A stretch of 5,440 bases of DNA, taken from positions 1 through 5,440 of the forward strand of contig JBDGXI010000154.1 of assembly GCA_039584685.1 (NCBI GenBank), written 5' to 3'. The notes beneath the pieces are model-generated. The model had not been told where the DNA came from. It was given only the letters and a program-made list of their open reading frames with translations, and ran no database searches. The first letter of the stretch is position 1. Each line of letters starts with the position of its first letter. This document shows positions 1 to 5,440 of this stretch, piece after piece. The stretch comes from Benthicola sp039584685. Its GTDB lineage: Bacteria > Gemmatimonadota > Gemmatimonadetes > Palauibacterales > Palauibacteraceae. A program made the translations under genes and the position numbers.

Positions 1-372
1 CACACCATGGACCCGGCGGGGCTCGACGTGGACGCCTTCGAACGCGAAGCCCTGGCCGAGCTCGGTATGCCCCGGGAGATCGTGATGCGGCACCGGAGCC
101 CGCACTTCAAGCACGCGTTTTCCGGTGAGGGGTACTCGGCCGGCTACTACAGCTACGACTGGGCCGAGGTGCTGGTCGCCGATGCCGCCGAGGCTTTCGC
201 GGAAGCGCCGGGCGGGTTCTACGATTCGGAGGTCGCCGCGGCGATGGTCGAGCACCTGTACGCGGTGCGAAATGCCGTAGACCCGGCGGACGCGTATCGG
301 GCCTTCCGAGGTCGGGACGCCACGGTGGACGCGCTGATGCGGGCGCGAGGATTTCCCGTGCCGGGGGAGTAG
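1..372 (+). CDS. dcp: M3-family metallopeptidase, Dcp-like (3' end only)
   Basis: This is the C-terminal end of a zinc oligopeptidase of family M3 (dipeptidyl carboxypeptidase/oligopeptidase A type), which cleaves short peptides, usually in the cytoplasm or periplasm. The reading frame is open from base 1, so the gene starts outside the window; the ATG at 7 is internal. The HExxH zinc site lies upstream and is not visible. The family's substrate-binding loop is clear: HFKHAF, then GYSAGYYSY at about codons 45-52, whose His and Tyr residues bind substrate in known M3 enzymes. The end also fits the family: AYRAFRGRD, then DALMRARGF, then a TAG stop about where M3 proteins finish. Two positions look unusual. 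The loop continues as YDWAEVLVADA, where I would expect YLWAEVLDADA. It is convergent with the kinase gene, 62 bp away. The family is confident; the choice of dcp over a related M3 peptidase is less so. Confidence 0.87.
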   Translation, partial: HTMDPAGLDVDAFEREALAELGMPREIVMRHRSPHFKHAFSGEGYSAGYYSYDWAEVLVADAAEAFAEAPGGFYDSEVAAAMVEHLYAVRNAVDPADAYRAFRGRDATVDALMRARGFPVPGE

Positions 373-391
373 ACCGACCGGCACACGGTCT
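371..391 (+). terminator. Weak hairpin after the peptidase stop
   Basis: AGACCG (371-376) and CGGTCT (386-391) can pair around a 9-nt loop. Because GACCG is repeated in tandem, GACCG (376-380) can instead pair with CGGTC (386-390) around a 5-nt loop. It begins on the TAG stop of the peptidase and lies between convergent genes, where a terminator is expected. No T-run follows on either strand, so intrinsic termination is only a possibility. Confidence 0.3.
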
Positions 392-409
392 CGCCAGAAA
401 GATCGTCGT

Positions 410-423
410 CCCCCGGGGGGGGG
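410..423. repeat. C5G9 homopolymer tract
   Basis: Five C bases (410-414) run directly into nine G bases (415-423), followed by GCGGCGGCC. The tract lies between the convergent stop codons of the peptidase and the kinase and is outside both reading frames, so slippage here would not change either protein as annotated. The tract is real in the given sequence. Whether its length is biological or a sequencing or assembly artefact cannot be judged here. Confidence 0.85.
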
Positions 424-434
424 CGGCGGCCTAC

Positions 435-3395
435 TCAACTGCCTCGGTACATCTCGTACTCCGTCCGGACGGTGGCCACCTTTTCCTCCAGGACGGGCTC
501 GGGGTCGGACCGGAGCCACAGGTAGTGCTCGTACGATCGGAGCGCTTCTTCTCGGTAGCCGAGCTCCGCCGCGAGGCGAGCCCTCCGAAGTAGTCTCGCC
601 GAGAGGAATTGAGTCCGCTCCTCCCCAGCCACAATCCAGAAACGGCGCATGAGGCCGAGGGCCTTCTCAGTTTGGCCCACGCTCGCGTAAAGGTCGGAAA
701 GGACTACGTGCCACGCGGCCTGGTACCTTTGGTTCGCCCCGATTCCGAAGATAGAGTCCGCGGCCAACACCATCGTCTCCGCCTCGGGGTGCCCGGACTC
801 GACAGCCTGTTGAGCGGCGAGGACCGCGGCGCAGAGTCGAGCCAGGCGGACGGTCCTGAAGTCACTCGATCGCGCCTCCACCTCCCGAGCGAGGGCAAGG
901 GCGGACAGAAAGCTGCCTGTTCGACCCGCGATCTGACCTGTGATCCCGAGCCAGCAGCGCTCGTGTAGCCGCCTTCGCTCGCCTCGCCCGCCCTGGAGGA
1001 CCTGATCGGCGGTGAGTGACGCAAGCGCTGCCTCGAGGGAATCGCGAACAGCCGCAACGACGCCCGGATCGGCGTCCCAGTAAGTGCCTGCCAGCAGCCA
1101 CATCTCGGAGTGCTGGCACGGTCGCCCCATGCACTCCTCCCCCGATTCGGCCACTCGGAGGAGCGGCAGCGCGCGGCCGGGCTGACCCAGGTTGAGAGCG
1201 AAGTTGCCGGCTATCTTGCCGGCATTGCCGTCTCCATCGGCGGCACGCTGAACGAGGATGTCCGCCAGGCTCTCTGCATCCTGCATCCCTCCACCGAGTG
1301 CCTGGAGCTCCATCAGGGCGTTTCCAGGTACGAAGTACAGCTCCGAGATGAGTTGCCAATCCTCCTCGCTGATCTCCCGCTTCGGATCGACCGCCGCGAA
1401 GAGCAGGTCGAAGAACCGGTATGTGAGGTCTCGATACCGGTCTGGTATCGCTCGGAAGCCCTCCTCGTCGCCCGTTTCGACATAGTGCTCGATGAGGTGT
1501 TCCCAGGGTTCCGCGTGAGCCGTCGAGTCCAGAGCGATCGCTTGCTGAAACGAGCGCACGGCCCGTCTCCGACCGTCGTCCGCGTACGCGCCTCCCTCGT
1601 GCCACAGAAAGTCACCGTGGTGAAACCAGGTCTCCCAGCGATGCGGGTATTGGCTCAGCGTGCGCTCATACAGGGCAAGTACCTCCCGCTCTCCGCCCGC
1701 CGGAGGCTCGGGATAGCCATTCCGCCGGCTCTCCGCCACGAAAACAGCTGAATCGGGGGACGGAAGGCGGTCGCGATGCGCCCAGGCCAGTCTGCGGCCT
1801 CTCCGGTAGGCGTCTGAGACTCCCGCCTGCCAGCCGGCGGACATCATGAGACCCCACGCGGCGAGGGCGAACGTCGAGTCCTGATCCAGGGCACCCGAGA
1901 ACTGAGCCATCGCGTCCGACCAGTCGCCTCTTCGGAACGCCTCCATGCCGGAGATCCACTCCTGCACGGCCGCCGTAGACGAACTGACGAGCCCCGGTAG
2001 ACGCTCGAATTGACCAGCCGAGCCGGCCAGGAGCTGGACACCCAGAGACTCGGCCACGGCGATCGCCTGGTCGGCCGGCAACGTCACGGCCGCTCGCGCC
2101 ACCTCCTCGCGACCCCGAATCAGGGTGGCCTGTGCCAGGACCCTGTCGTTCGGTTGAGCGATGATCTGGCCTGATACGACCTGTGTGGCACCGACGTCCG
2201 CCGCTACTCTCTCTAGCGCTCCGACCGGGTCCAGGGTGAGGCCTTCGATACGATCCCATGCTTTCGTGACCTGCCGCCGGTCGATCGCTCGCGTACCGCT
2301 CTTCCCGTCCGCCAGCGCCGTTGCCAGGAACTCGGGGATTGCCCGGGTCAGGTAACTCAGCTCACCTAACCCTCCCATATCCTCGAAATCGAGCATGGCC
2401 ACCAGCTCTTCCTCCGGCCCCGACGAAAACAGCGTGCTGAAGTCGTATCGTCTGACCATAAGGGCCACAGCGACGATCACGGCGATCGCGGCCACGCCCC
2501 ACCCAACACGGGCCAGGCTTGCCGCCCTGCGGCTCCCTCGGCTTCGCGGTCGCTCTCCCGTGTGATCGCCCGTAACCGCCTCCACGAACTTCTCCATGGT
2601 CGGGAAGCGGTCCGCCGGGATCTTCTCGAGAGCCCGGTTCATCGATGCCTCGAGCCCGGCCGGGACCGTGCCGCGCAGAGTTCGCACGCTGGGGACGGGA
2701 TCCAGGCTGTGGCGCGCGAGGACCGCCATCGCGGTGGGGCCCGTGAAGGGTGGTTGGCCGGTCAGCATCTCGTAGAGCACGCACCCCAGCGAGTACTCGT
2801 CACTTCGGGCGTCGACAGATTGATCGCCCGCCGCCTGCTCCGGGCTCATGTAGTCGGGAGTTCCAACCGAGATGCCCGTTCGCGTCAGGCTCTCGCCTCC
2901 CGCGTCGGTCACCGCCGCGGCGATGCCGAAATCGCTGACGACGGCGTGGCCACCGGACAGGAGGATGTTGCCGGGCTTGACGTCTCGGTGGACGATTCCT
3001 TGCTTGTGGGCATGACTCAGAGCGCTGCCCGCCTCGCGGACCACCTGCAACGCTTCCCTGATCTCGAGAGGTCCCGTCCGTTCCAGTCGGTCCTGAAGCG
3101 ACTCGCCGTCGATGAAAGGCATGACGTAGTACAGAAGACCGGCGGCCTCTCCCGAGTCGAAGAGGGGAACGATGTGTGGATGGGAGAGCTTCGCGGCGAT
3201 CCGAATCTCGCGCAGGAAGCGATCGCTTCCAACGGAGGAGGAGATCTCGGGCCGCATGACCTTCAACGCCACCCGGCGGTCGTGCTTGAGGTCGGCGGCC
3301 CCAAACACGACGGCCATACCTCCGGATCCGATCTCTGCATCGATCCGGTATGTACCCGTGAGTGCTTCCCTGAGTTGTCCGAGCAGGTCGGGCAT
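435..3395 (-). CDS. Receptor-type Ser/Thr protein kinase with TolB/FlgO-like and TPR sensor region
   Basis: This is a complete 986-residue membrane Ser/Thr kinase, PknB-like but without PASTA repeats. The kinase domain spans about residues 16-275: glycine loop IGSGGMAVV (22-30), ATP-binding Lys45 in VALKV, Glu63 as the likely helix-C partner, catalytic loop HRDVKPGN (136-143, base Asp138), DFG (155-157), activation-loop Thr/Ser 171-179, SPE (184-186) and Asp199. All catalytic residues are present, so it should be active. An Arg-rich linker (281-296) precedes one membrane helix (297-314). By the positive-inside rule the kinase is cytoplasmic and the rest is outside. Residues 329-440 resemble the TolB/FlgO-like domain often fused to such kinases ('VAMLDFEDMGG', 'VGATQVVSGQII'). 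Residues ~475-980 are helical with TPR-like units, e.g. 481-515, 604-640 and 890-965. Four cysteines lie outside (755, 760, 814, 855). The ATG at 3395 has a good ribosome site and gives the usual family N-terminus. The signal sensed and the targets are unknown. Confidence 0.95.
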   Translation of the reverse strand: MPDLLGQLREALTGTYRIDAEIGSGGMAVVFGAADLKHDRRVALKVMRPEISSSVGSDRFLREIRIAAKLSHPHIVPLFDSGEAAGLLYYVMPFIDGESLQDRLERTGPLEIREALQVVREAGSALSHAHKQGIVHRDVKPGNILLSGGHAVVSDFGIAAAVTDAGGESLTRTGISVGTPDYMSPEQAAGDQSVDARSDEYSLGCVLYEMLTGQPPFTGPTAMAVLARHSLDPVPSVRTLRGTVPAGLEASMNRALEKIPADRFPTMEKFVEAVTGDHTGERPRSRGSRRAASLARVGWGVAAIAVIVAVALMVRRYDFSTLFSSGPEEELVAMLDFEDMGGLGELSYLTRAIPEFLATALADGKSGTRAIDRRQVTKAWDRIEGLTLDPVGALERVAADVGATQVVSGQIIAQPNDRVLAQATLIRGREEVARAAVTLPADQAIAVAESLGVQLLAGSAGQFERLPGLVSSSTAAVQEWISGMEAFRRGDWSDAMAQFSGALDQDSTFALAAWGLMMSAGWQAGVSDAYRRGRRLAWAHRDRLPSPDSAVFVAESRRNGYPEPPAGGEREVLALYERTLSQYPHRWETWFHHGDFLWHEGGAYADDGRRRAVRSFQQAIALDSTAHAEPWEHLIEHYVETGDEEGFRAIPDRYRDLTYRFFDLLFAAVDPKREISEEDWQLISELYFVPGNALMELQALGGGMQDAESLADILVQRAADGDGNAGKIAGNFALNLGQPGRALPLLRVAESGEECMGRPCQHSEMWLLAGTYWDADPGVVAAVRDSLEAALASLTADQVLQGGRGERRRLHERCWLGITGQIAGRTGSFLSALALAREVEARSSDFRTVRLARLCAAVLAAQQAVESGHPEAETMVLAADSIFGIGANQRYQAAWHVVLSDLYASVGQTEKALGLMRRFWIVAGEERTQFLSARLLRRARLAAELGYREEALRSYEHYLWLRSDPEPVLEEKVATVRTEYEMYRGS

Positions 3396-3402
3396 TCACT
3401 AT

Positions 3403-3409
3403 CTCCCTC
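3403..3409 (-). promoter_or_regulatory. Ribosome binding site of the kinase gene
   Basis: On the minus strand this reads GAGGGAG, with a 7-nt gap to the ATG at 3395-3393. It is a strong Shine-Dalgarno match and fixes the kinase start. Confidence 0.75.
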
Positions 3410-3550
3410 GATCGACCCTATGAGTGCCAACATAATCAAGGAACCGGGCCATCCTGTAGGTCTTTAAAGGGAAACGCGCTGCGGCCTCCTTGCGCCCCAC
3501 CGGTATCGATTCGGATTATCACGGAAGGTAGGATTCGCATCTCGGAGACC

Positions 3551-3555
3551 AGAGG
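3551..3555 (+). promoter_or_regulatory. Ribosome binding site of the dehalogenase-like gene
   Basis: AGAGG lies 7 nt before the ATG at 3563. GGAG at 3544-3547 is a second, more distant purine-rich match. The spacing supports the ATG at 3563, which also keeps the first membrane helix whole. Confidence 0.55.
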
Positions 3556-3562
3556 CGCCCGC

Positions 3563-5284
3563 ATGCCGTTCTCAGCCGCCCCACAGCCTGGGCTGCTCCT
3601 GATCGCGATCGGGGCCGCGCTGTTCGCGGCCTTGGCCCTCGCCGCGGTCGTGTCGCGGAGCGAAGGCGAGCCGCGGGCCGCTAAGCGGCTGGCAGGACTC
3701 AGCCTTTTCGTTTCCCTGCCGTTCGTAGCCGTCGCGCTCATTCCGGGCCAGGCCGGGCAGCTCACCGGCATTGCGCTGCTCTCCGTCACGGCAGCGGGCG
3801 CGATCACCCTCCTCGTCCCGACCGGCTCCAAGCACCTGGCCGAGAACGACACTCCCACCACGCGGATCGATGAGCGGGACATCATGTTCTCCCGCGCTCG
3901 CCTCGAGCCGGGTTCCGATCGCTTCGAGGCGTACTACGCCGAGAAGCCCGAGCACCGCGAAGCCGACGATCGCTTCCGCGCCGAGCCCGGTCTTCTGAAG
4001 CCGGGGTCTTCGTACTACGACCCGTTCATGTTCGCCGCTGCGGACGCCAGCTTCGAGACCATCGCCGAGCTCCATTCGATGGTGGACGGGCCGGTCGCCC
4101 GGGAGCCCGAGCCGGCCGACCCGGGCGAGATTTCGGACTTCATCAGGGGATGGAAAGTCAAGCTGGGCGCGGTGGACGTCGGGATCACCGAGCTCAGGAA
4201 CTACCACAAGTACACGACCGTGGGACGGGGAGAGCAGTACGGTCAGCCCGTGCGTCTCGATCACCGGTATGCGATCGCCCTCACAGTCGAGATGGCGAAG
4301 GAGATGATCGACTGCGCTCCGCGCGGACCCACGGTGATGGAGTCGGCACAGCAGTATATGGCGTCAGGCGCGATTGCTGTGCAGGTGGCCCAGTTCATTC
4401 GGAACCTGGGGTATCCTGCCCGGGCGCACATCGACGGCAACTACCGGGTCGTGTGCCCTCTGGTGGCGCGGGACGCTGGCCTGGGTGAGATCGGCCGCAT
4501 GGGACTCCTGATGACGCCGAACCTCGGTCCGCGCGTGCGAATTGGAGTAGTGACCACGGATCTTCCTCTCGTGCCCGACGACCGCGAGCCCGAGCATTCC
4601 GTCCTCGATTTCTGCTCCATCTGCGAGAAATGTGCGGACGTGTGCCCGAGCCAAGCCATTGCCCGCGGTCTTCGCACCGAGATCGACGGGGCCCTGCGCT
4701 GGCGAATCGACTCGGAGGCGTGCTTCACCTACTGGTCGAAGATCGGTACGGACTGCGCGCGCTGCGTGTCGGTTTGTCCCTACTCGCATCCGGACAACCT
4801 GATGCACAACTCCGTGCGGTGGCTGATCCGGAACTCGGGGCTGGCGCGGCGCGCAGCGCTAGCGGCAGACGACTACCTGTACGGTCGCCGGCGGCCACCG
4901 GCCGAGGTGGGACAGCCGGTTCGTCCCGACCGGTCAGGCCGCACGTGCCGGGACCTCGGAGCCTGTCACTCTGTCTTCGGTGCCACACGTGCACGGCGCG
5001 TCTTCCGGCACCTGGTCCCGGAGGGTTACGTAGAATCCTCGCCATACGGCCGGGCAGTTTCTCGCGTGCTGCGGTTGAAACGGCATCGTATTCCTCCTTC
5101 TGCATCGAAACCCGCGCCACCGATCCATCTTCCACTTGGGTATGCGCAGCGGATCGCCCGCACCGGACACGGATTGCCCCGGTGCCTTCGACGGTGCTCA
5201 TGCGGTTCGCTGGTGCGGGTGAAGAGGACTTCCAGAAGGCGACGCACCGGATCTACCACGACGCGGCCCGGCCATCCGCCTTGA
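3563..5284 (+). CDS. Membrane-anchored reductive dehalogenase-like corrinoid/[4Fe-4S] protein
   Basis: This is a putative reductive dehalogenase (RdhA superfamily), expected to use a corrinoid and two [4Fe-4S] clusters to remove halogen reductively; the substrate is unknown. There is no Tat motif. Instead there are three predicted membrane helices (about 8-30, 43-61, 66-86). The charged 31-42 loop and the positive-inside rule put the catalytic domain in the cytoplasm. Residues ~200-345 form the corrinoid/substrate domain: 'GAVDVGITELRNYHKY' (202-217), 'AQFIRNLGYPARAH' (276-289), and the RdhA-style block GEIGRMGLLMTP followed by GPRVR and TTDLPLVP (308-338). Tyr265 and Arg312 are positional candidates for catalytic residues. 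Cluster 1 ligands are C351, C354, C357 and C361; cluster 2 are C387, C398, C401 and C405. All eight are present. Relatives usually end soon after 'DDYLYGRRRPP' (436-446); here about 125 more residues follow. No RdhB or corrinoid gene is adjacent. QueG is the main alternative, but the helices and RdhA block argue against it. Confidence 0.88.
   Translation: MPFSAAPQPGLLLIAIGAALFAALALAAVVSRSEGEPRAAKRLAGLSLFVSLPFVAVALIPGQAGQLTGIALLSVTAAGAITLLVPTGSKHLAENDTPTTRIDERDIMFSRARLEPGSDRFEAYYAEKPEHREADDRFRAEPGLLKPGSSYYDPFMFAAADASFETIAELHSMVDGPVAREPEPADPGEISDFIRGWKVKLGAVDVGITELRNYHKYTTVGRGEQYGQPVRLDHRYAIALTVEMAKEMIDCAPRGPTVMESAQQYMASGAIAVQVAQFIRNLGYPARAHIDGNYRVVCPLVARDAGLGEIGRMGLLMTPNLGPRVRIGVVTTDLPLVPDDREPEHSVLDFCSICEKCADVCPSQAIARGLRTEIDGALRWRIDSEACFTYWSKIGTDCARCVSVCPYSHPDNLMHNSVRWLIRNSGLARRAALAADDYLYGRRRPPAEVGQPVRPDRSGRTCRDLGACHSVFGATRARRVFRHLVPEGYVESSPYGRAVSRVLRLKRHRIPPSASKPAPPIHLPLGYAQRIARTGHGLPRCLRRCSCGSLVRVKRTSRRRRTGSTTTRPGHPP
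4904..5284 (+). other. Anomalous C-terminal tail of the dehalogenase-like protein
   Basis: This segment encodes residues 448-573. Homology by eye to the reductive dehalogenase family stops around residue 446. From there the protein is rich in Arg and Pro, has no recognisable domain, and uses codons less typical of this genome (for example ATT CCT CCT TCT, AAA and CTT). Its last ~35 codons (from about 5182) lie over a different frame that reads like the end of another protein, so that part of the tail is probably not selected for function. The likeliest reading is that the original stop codon was lost by deletion or rearrangement and the frame runs on to a chance TGA at 5282. A true lineage-specific extension or an assembly error remain possible. 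Confidence 0.55.
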
Positions 5285-5307
5285 GGGTCGGCATCCTGAG
5301 GGACTGA
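5121..5307 (+). pseudogene. Decayed remnants of a CocE/NonD-type hydrolase
   Basis: Two short pieces, in different frames but in the expected order, resemble the C-terminal half of CocE/NonD (X-Pro dipeptidyl-peptidase-like) serine hydrolases. In the frame of 5121-5222, 'HLGMRSGSPAPDTD' (5133-5174) resembles the family's S-x-APDTD motif, but that frame stops at 5220-5222. In the frame ending at the TGA at 5305-5307, 'EEDFQKATHRIYHDAARPS' (about 5221-5277) followed by ALRVGILRD resembles the extreme C-terminus of such proteins. In intact members these motifs are roughly 80-100 residues apart, so most of the domain between them would have been deleted; the catalytic alpha/beta-hydrolase part is absent. 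Both pieces overlap the tail of the dehalogenase-like frame. The match is by memory of family motifs and is tentative. The second piece is the more convincing. Confidence 0.38.
5160..5185. repeat. 7-bp inverted repeat inside the remnant
   Basis: GCACCGG (5160-5166) and CCGGTGC (5179-5185) are perfect inverted copies around a 12-nt loop. The pair sits where the two hydrolase-like frames change over. There is no following T-run, so it is unlikely to be a terminator. In GC-rich DNA a chance occurrence is quite possible. Confidence 0.35.
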
Positions 5308-5316
5308 ATTCGATCG

Positions 5317-5346
5317 GGGCCCGGAAGTGACTGCGCTTCCGGACCC
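5317..5346 (+). terminator. GC-rich hairpin, probable transcription terminator
   Basis: CCGGAAG (5321-5327) pairs perfectly with CTTCCGG (5336-5342) around an 8-nt loop. After one C/A mismatch, GGG (5317-5319) pairs with CCC (5344-5346), giving about ten base pairs. It begins 33 bases after the TGA of the dehalogenase-like frame and 10 bases after the end of the hydrolase remnant, where a terminator is expected. It lacks a T-run, as GC-rich bacterial terminators often do. Confidence 0.5.
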
Positions 5347-5386
5347 GACCCGGTAGGTTGTCCGCTTCCAGGCCCACAGCCGGGCC

Positions 5387-5440
5387 ATGGCGGACATCAA
5401 CTGGATTCGAGAGAGCTGTGAACATGGATGGAAGGCGACT
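5387..5440 (+). CDS. Possible start of a downstream gene, cut by the right edge
   Basis: From the ATG at 5387 an open frame of 18 codons (beginning MADINWIRESCEHG) runs off the window. Its ribosome site is poor: only an AGG at 5370-5372, 14 nt upstream. A competing start is the ATG at 5424 in another frame (MDGRR...), with GAGAG at 5409-5413 about 10 nt upstream. Neither is long enough to recognise. Bases 5347-5386 show nothing else apart from a 5-bp hairpin (5371-5375 with 5382-5386). Confidence 0.22.
   Translation, partial: MADINWIRESCEHGWKAT

Larger units (their letters stand above)
3396..3562. promoter_or_regulatory. Divergent promoter region between kinase and dehalogenase-like gene
   Basis: These 167 bp separate two divergent start codons, so promoters for both genes are expected here. 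Weak sigma-70-type candidates exist. For the kinase (minus strand): CCTACA (3460-3455), 17 bp, GATTAT (3437-3432). For the plus-strand gene: TTGCGC (3490-3495), 18 bp, GATTAT (3514-3519). Neither pair is close to consensus. Two perfect 8-bp palindromes, TCGATCGA (3408-3415) and CTTTAAAG (3462-3469), are the only symmetrical sites noticed. The first overlaps the kinase ribosome site. No riboswitch or cobalamin-box structure was recognised by eye. Confidence 0.5.

Noticed and set aside
3260..3433. Upstream ATG on the minus strand at 3433 opening a short frame (MLALIGSIEG...) that overlaps the kinase start
   Set aside because: It is out of frame with the kinase, has no clear ribosome site, and encodes nothing recognisable after running into the kinase gene. 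A leader peptide is not supported.
3420..3440. Sigma-54 promoter (TTGGCAC on the minus strand before the kinase)
   Set aside because: The GG of a -24 element is present, but no GC doublet follows at the required spacing.
2562..3467. 301-residue open frame on the plus strand, antisense to the kinase N-terminus
   Set aside because: It has no recognisable domain and lies wholly opposite the highly conserved kinase domain. Long antisense frames are routine in GC-rich coding DNA.
5159..5251. 9-bp direct repeat CGCACCGGA at 5159-5167 and 5243-5251
   Set aside because: A 9-bp repeat in GC-rich DNA is easily due to chance. The copies do not flank a recognisable insertion or a clean deletion junction.
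3563..5284. Assignment as epoxyqueuosine reductase (QueG)
   Set aside because: QueG shares the corrinoid plus two-cluster layout but is soluble, and I see no QueG-specific features. The GEIGRMGLLMTP/TTDLPLVP block and the three membrane helices fit the RdhA side better.
4630..5307. 225-residue plus-strand frame overlapping the iron-sulfur part of the dehalogenase-like gene
   Set aside because: Up to about 5180 it is an out-of-frame shadow of CxxCxxCxxxCP coding sequence. Only its last ~41 codons look protein-like, and those are reported as the hydrolase remnant.
1..5440. tRNA or rRNA genes, CRISPR arrays, insertion sequences, integrase sites
   Set aside because: No clover-leaf, regularly spaced repeats, terminal inverted repeats or transposase/integrase motifs were seen by eye on either strand.

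Overview
The window looks like chromosomal DNA of a high-GC Gemmatimonadota (Gemmatimonadetes) bacterium. The main reason is the large Ser/Thr kinase. Its N-terminus (MPDLLGQLREALTGTYRI), the 'LKHDRRVALKVMRPE' stretch and the 'LLYYVMPFIDGESL' stretch match the kinase paralogues that are abundant in that phylum. This is recognition from memory, without a database search.

Layout. (1) 1-372, plus strand: the last 124 codons of an M3-family oligopeptidase/dipeptidyl carboxypeptidase (Dcp-like), cut by the left edge. (2) 373-434: a short convergent gap with a weak hairpin and an uninterrupted C5G9 tract. (3) 435-3395, minus strand: a complete 986-residue receptor-type Ser/Thr kinase with a cytoplasmic PknB-like kinase domain, one membrane helix, a TolB/FlgO-like domain and a TPR-type sensor region. 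(4) 3396-3562: a 167-bp divergent intergenic region that must hold both promoters. (5) 3563-5284, plus strand: a membrane-anchored, reductive-dehalogenase-like corrinoid/iron-sulfur protein. It has three N-terminal membrane helices, no Tat signal, and both [4Fe-4S] cysteine sets intact. Its last ~125 residues are an abnormal tail. (6) About 5121-5307: the tail is read out of frame through what look like decayed pieces of a CocE/NonD-type (X-Pro dipeptidyl-peptidase-like) hydrolase. (7) 5317-5346: a strong GC-rich hairpin, probably the terminator. (8) The last ~95 bases hold a possible start of another gene but no identifiable protein.

How the parts may work together. The kinase and the dehalogenase-like protein are divergently transcribed from a shared promoter region and are both membrane proteins, so joint regulation is possible, but nothing in the sequence proves it. 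The dehalogenase-like protein is the most interesting gene. It belongs to the putative reductive dehalogenases that replace the Tat signal and the separate RdhB anchor with their own N-terminal helices. The catalytic domain is predicted to face the cytoplasm, and the substrate and electron donor are unknown. The peptidase is convergent with the kinase and is probably unrelated in function.
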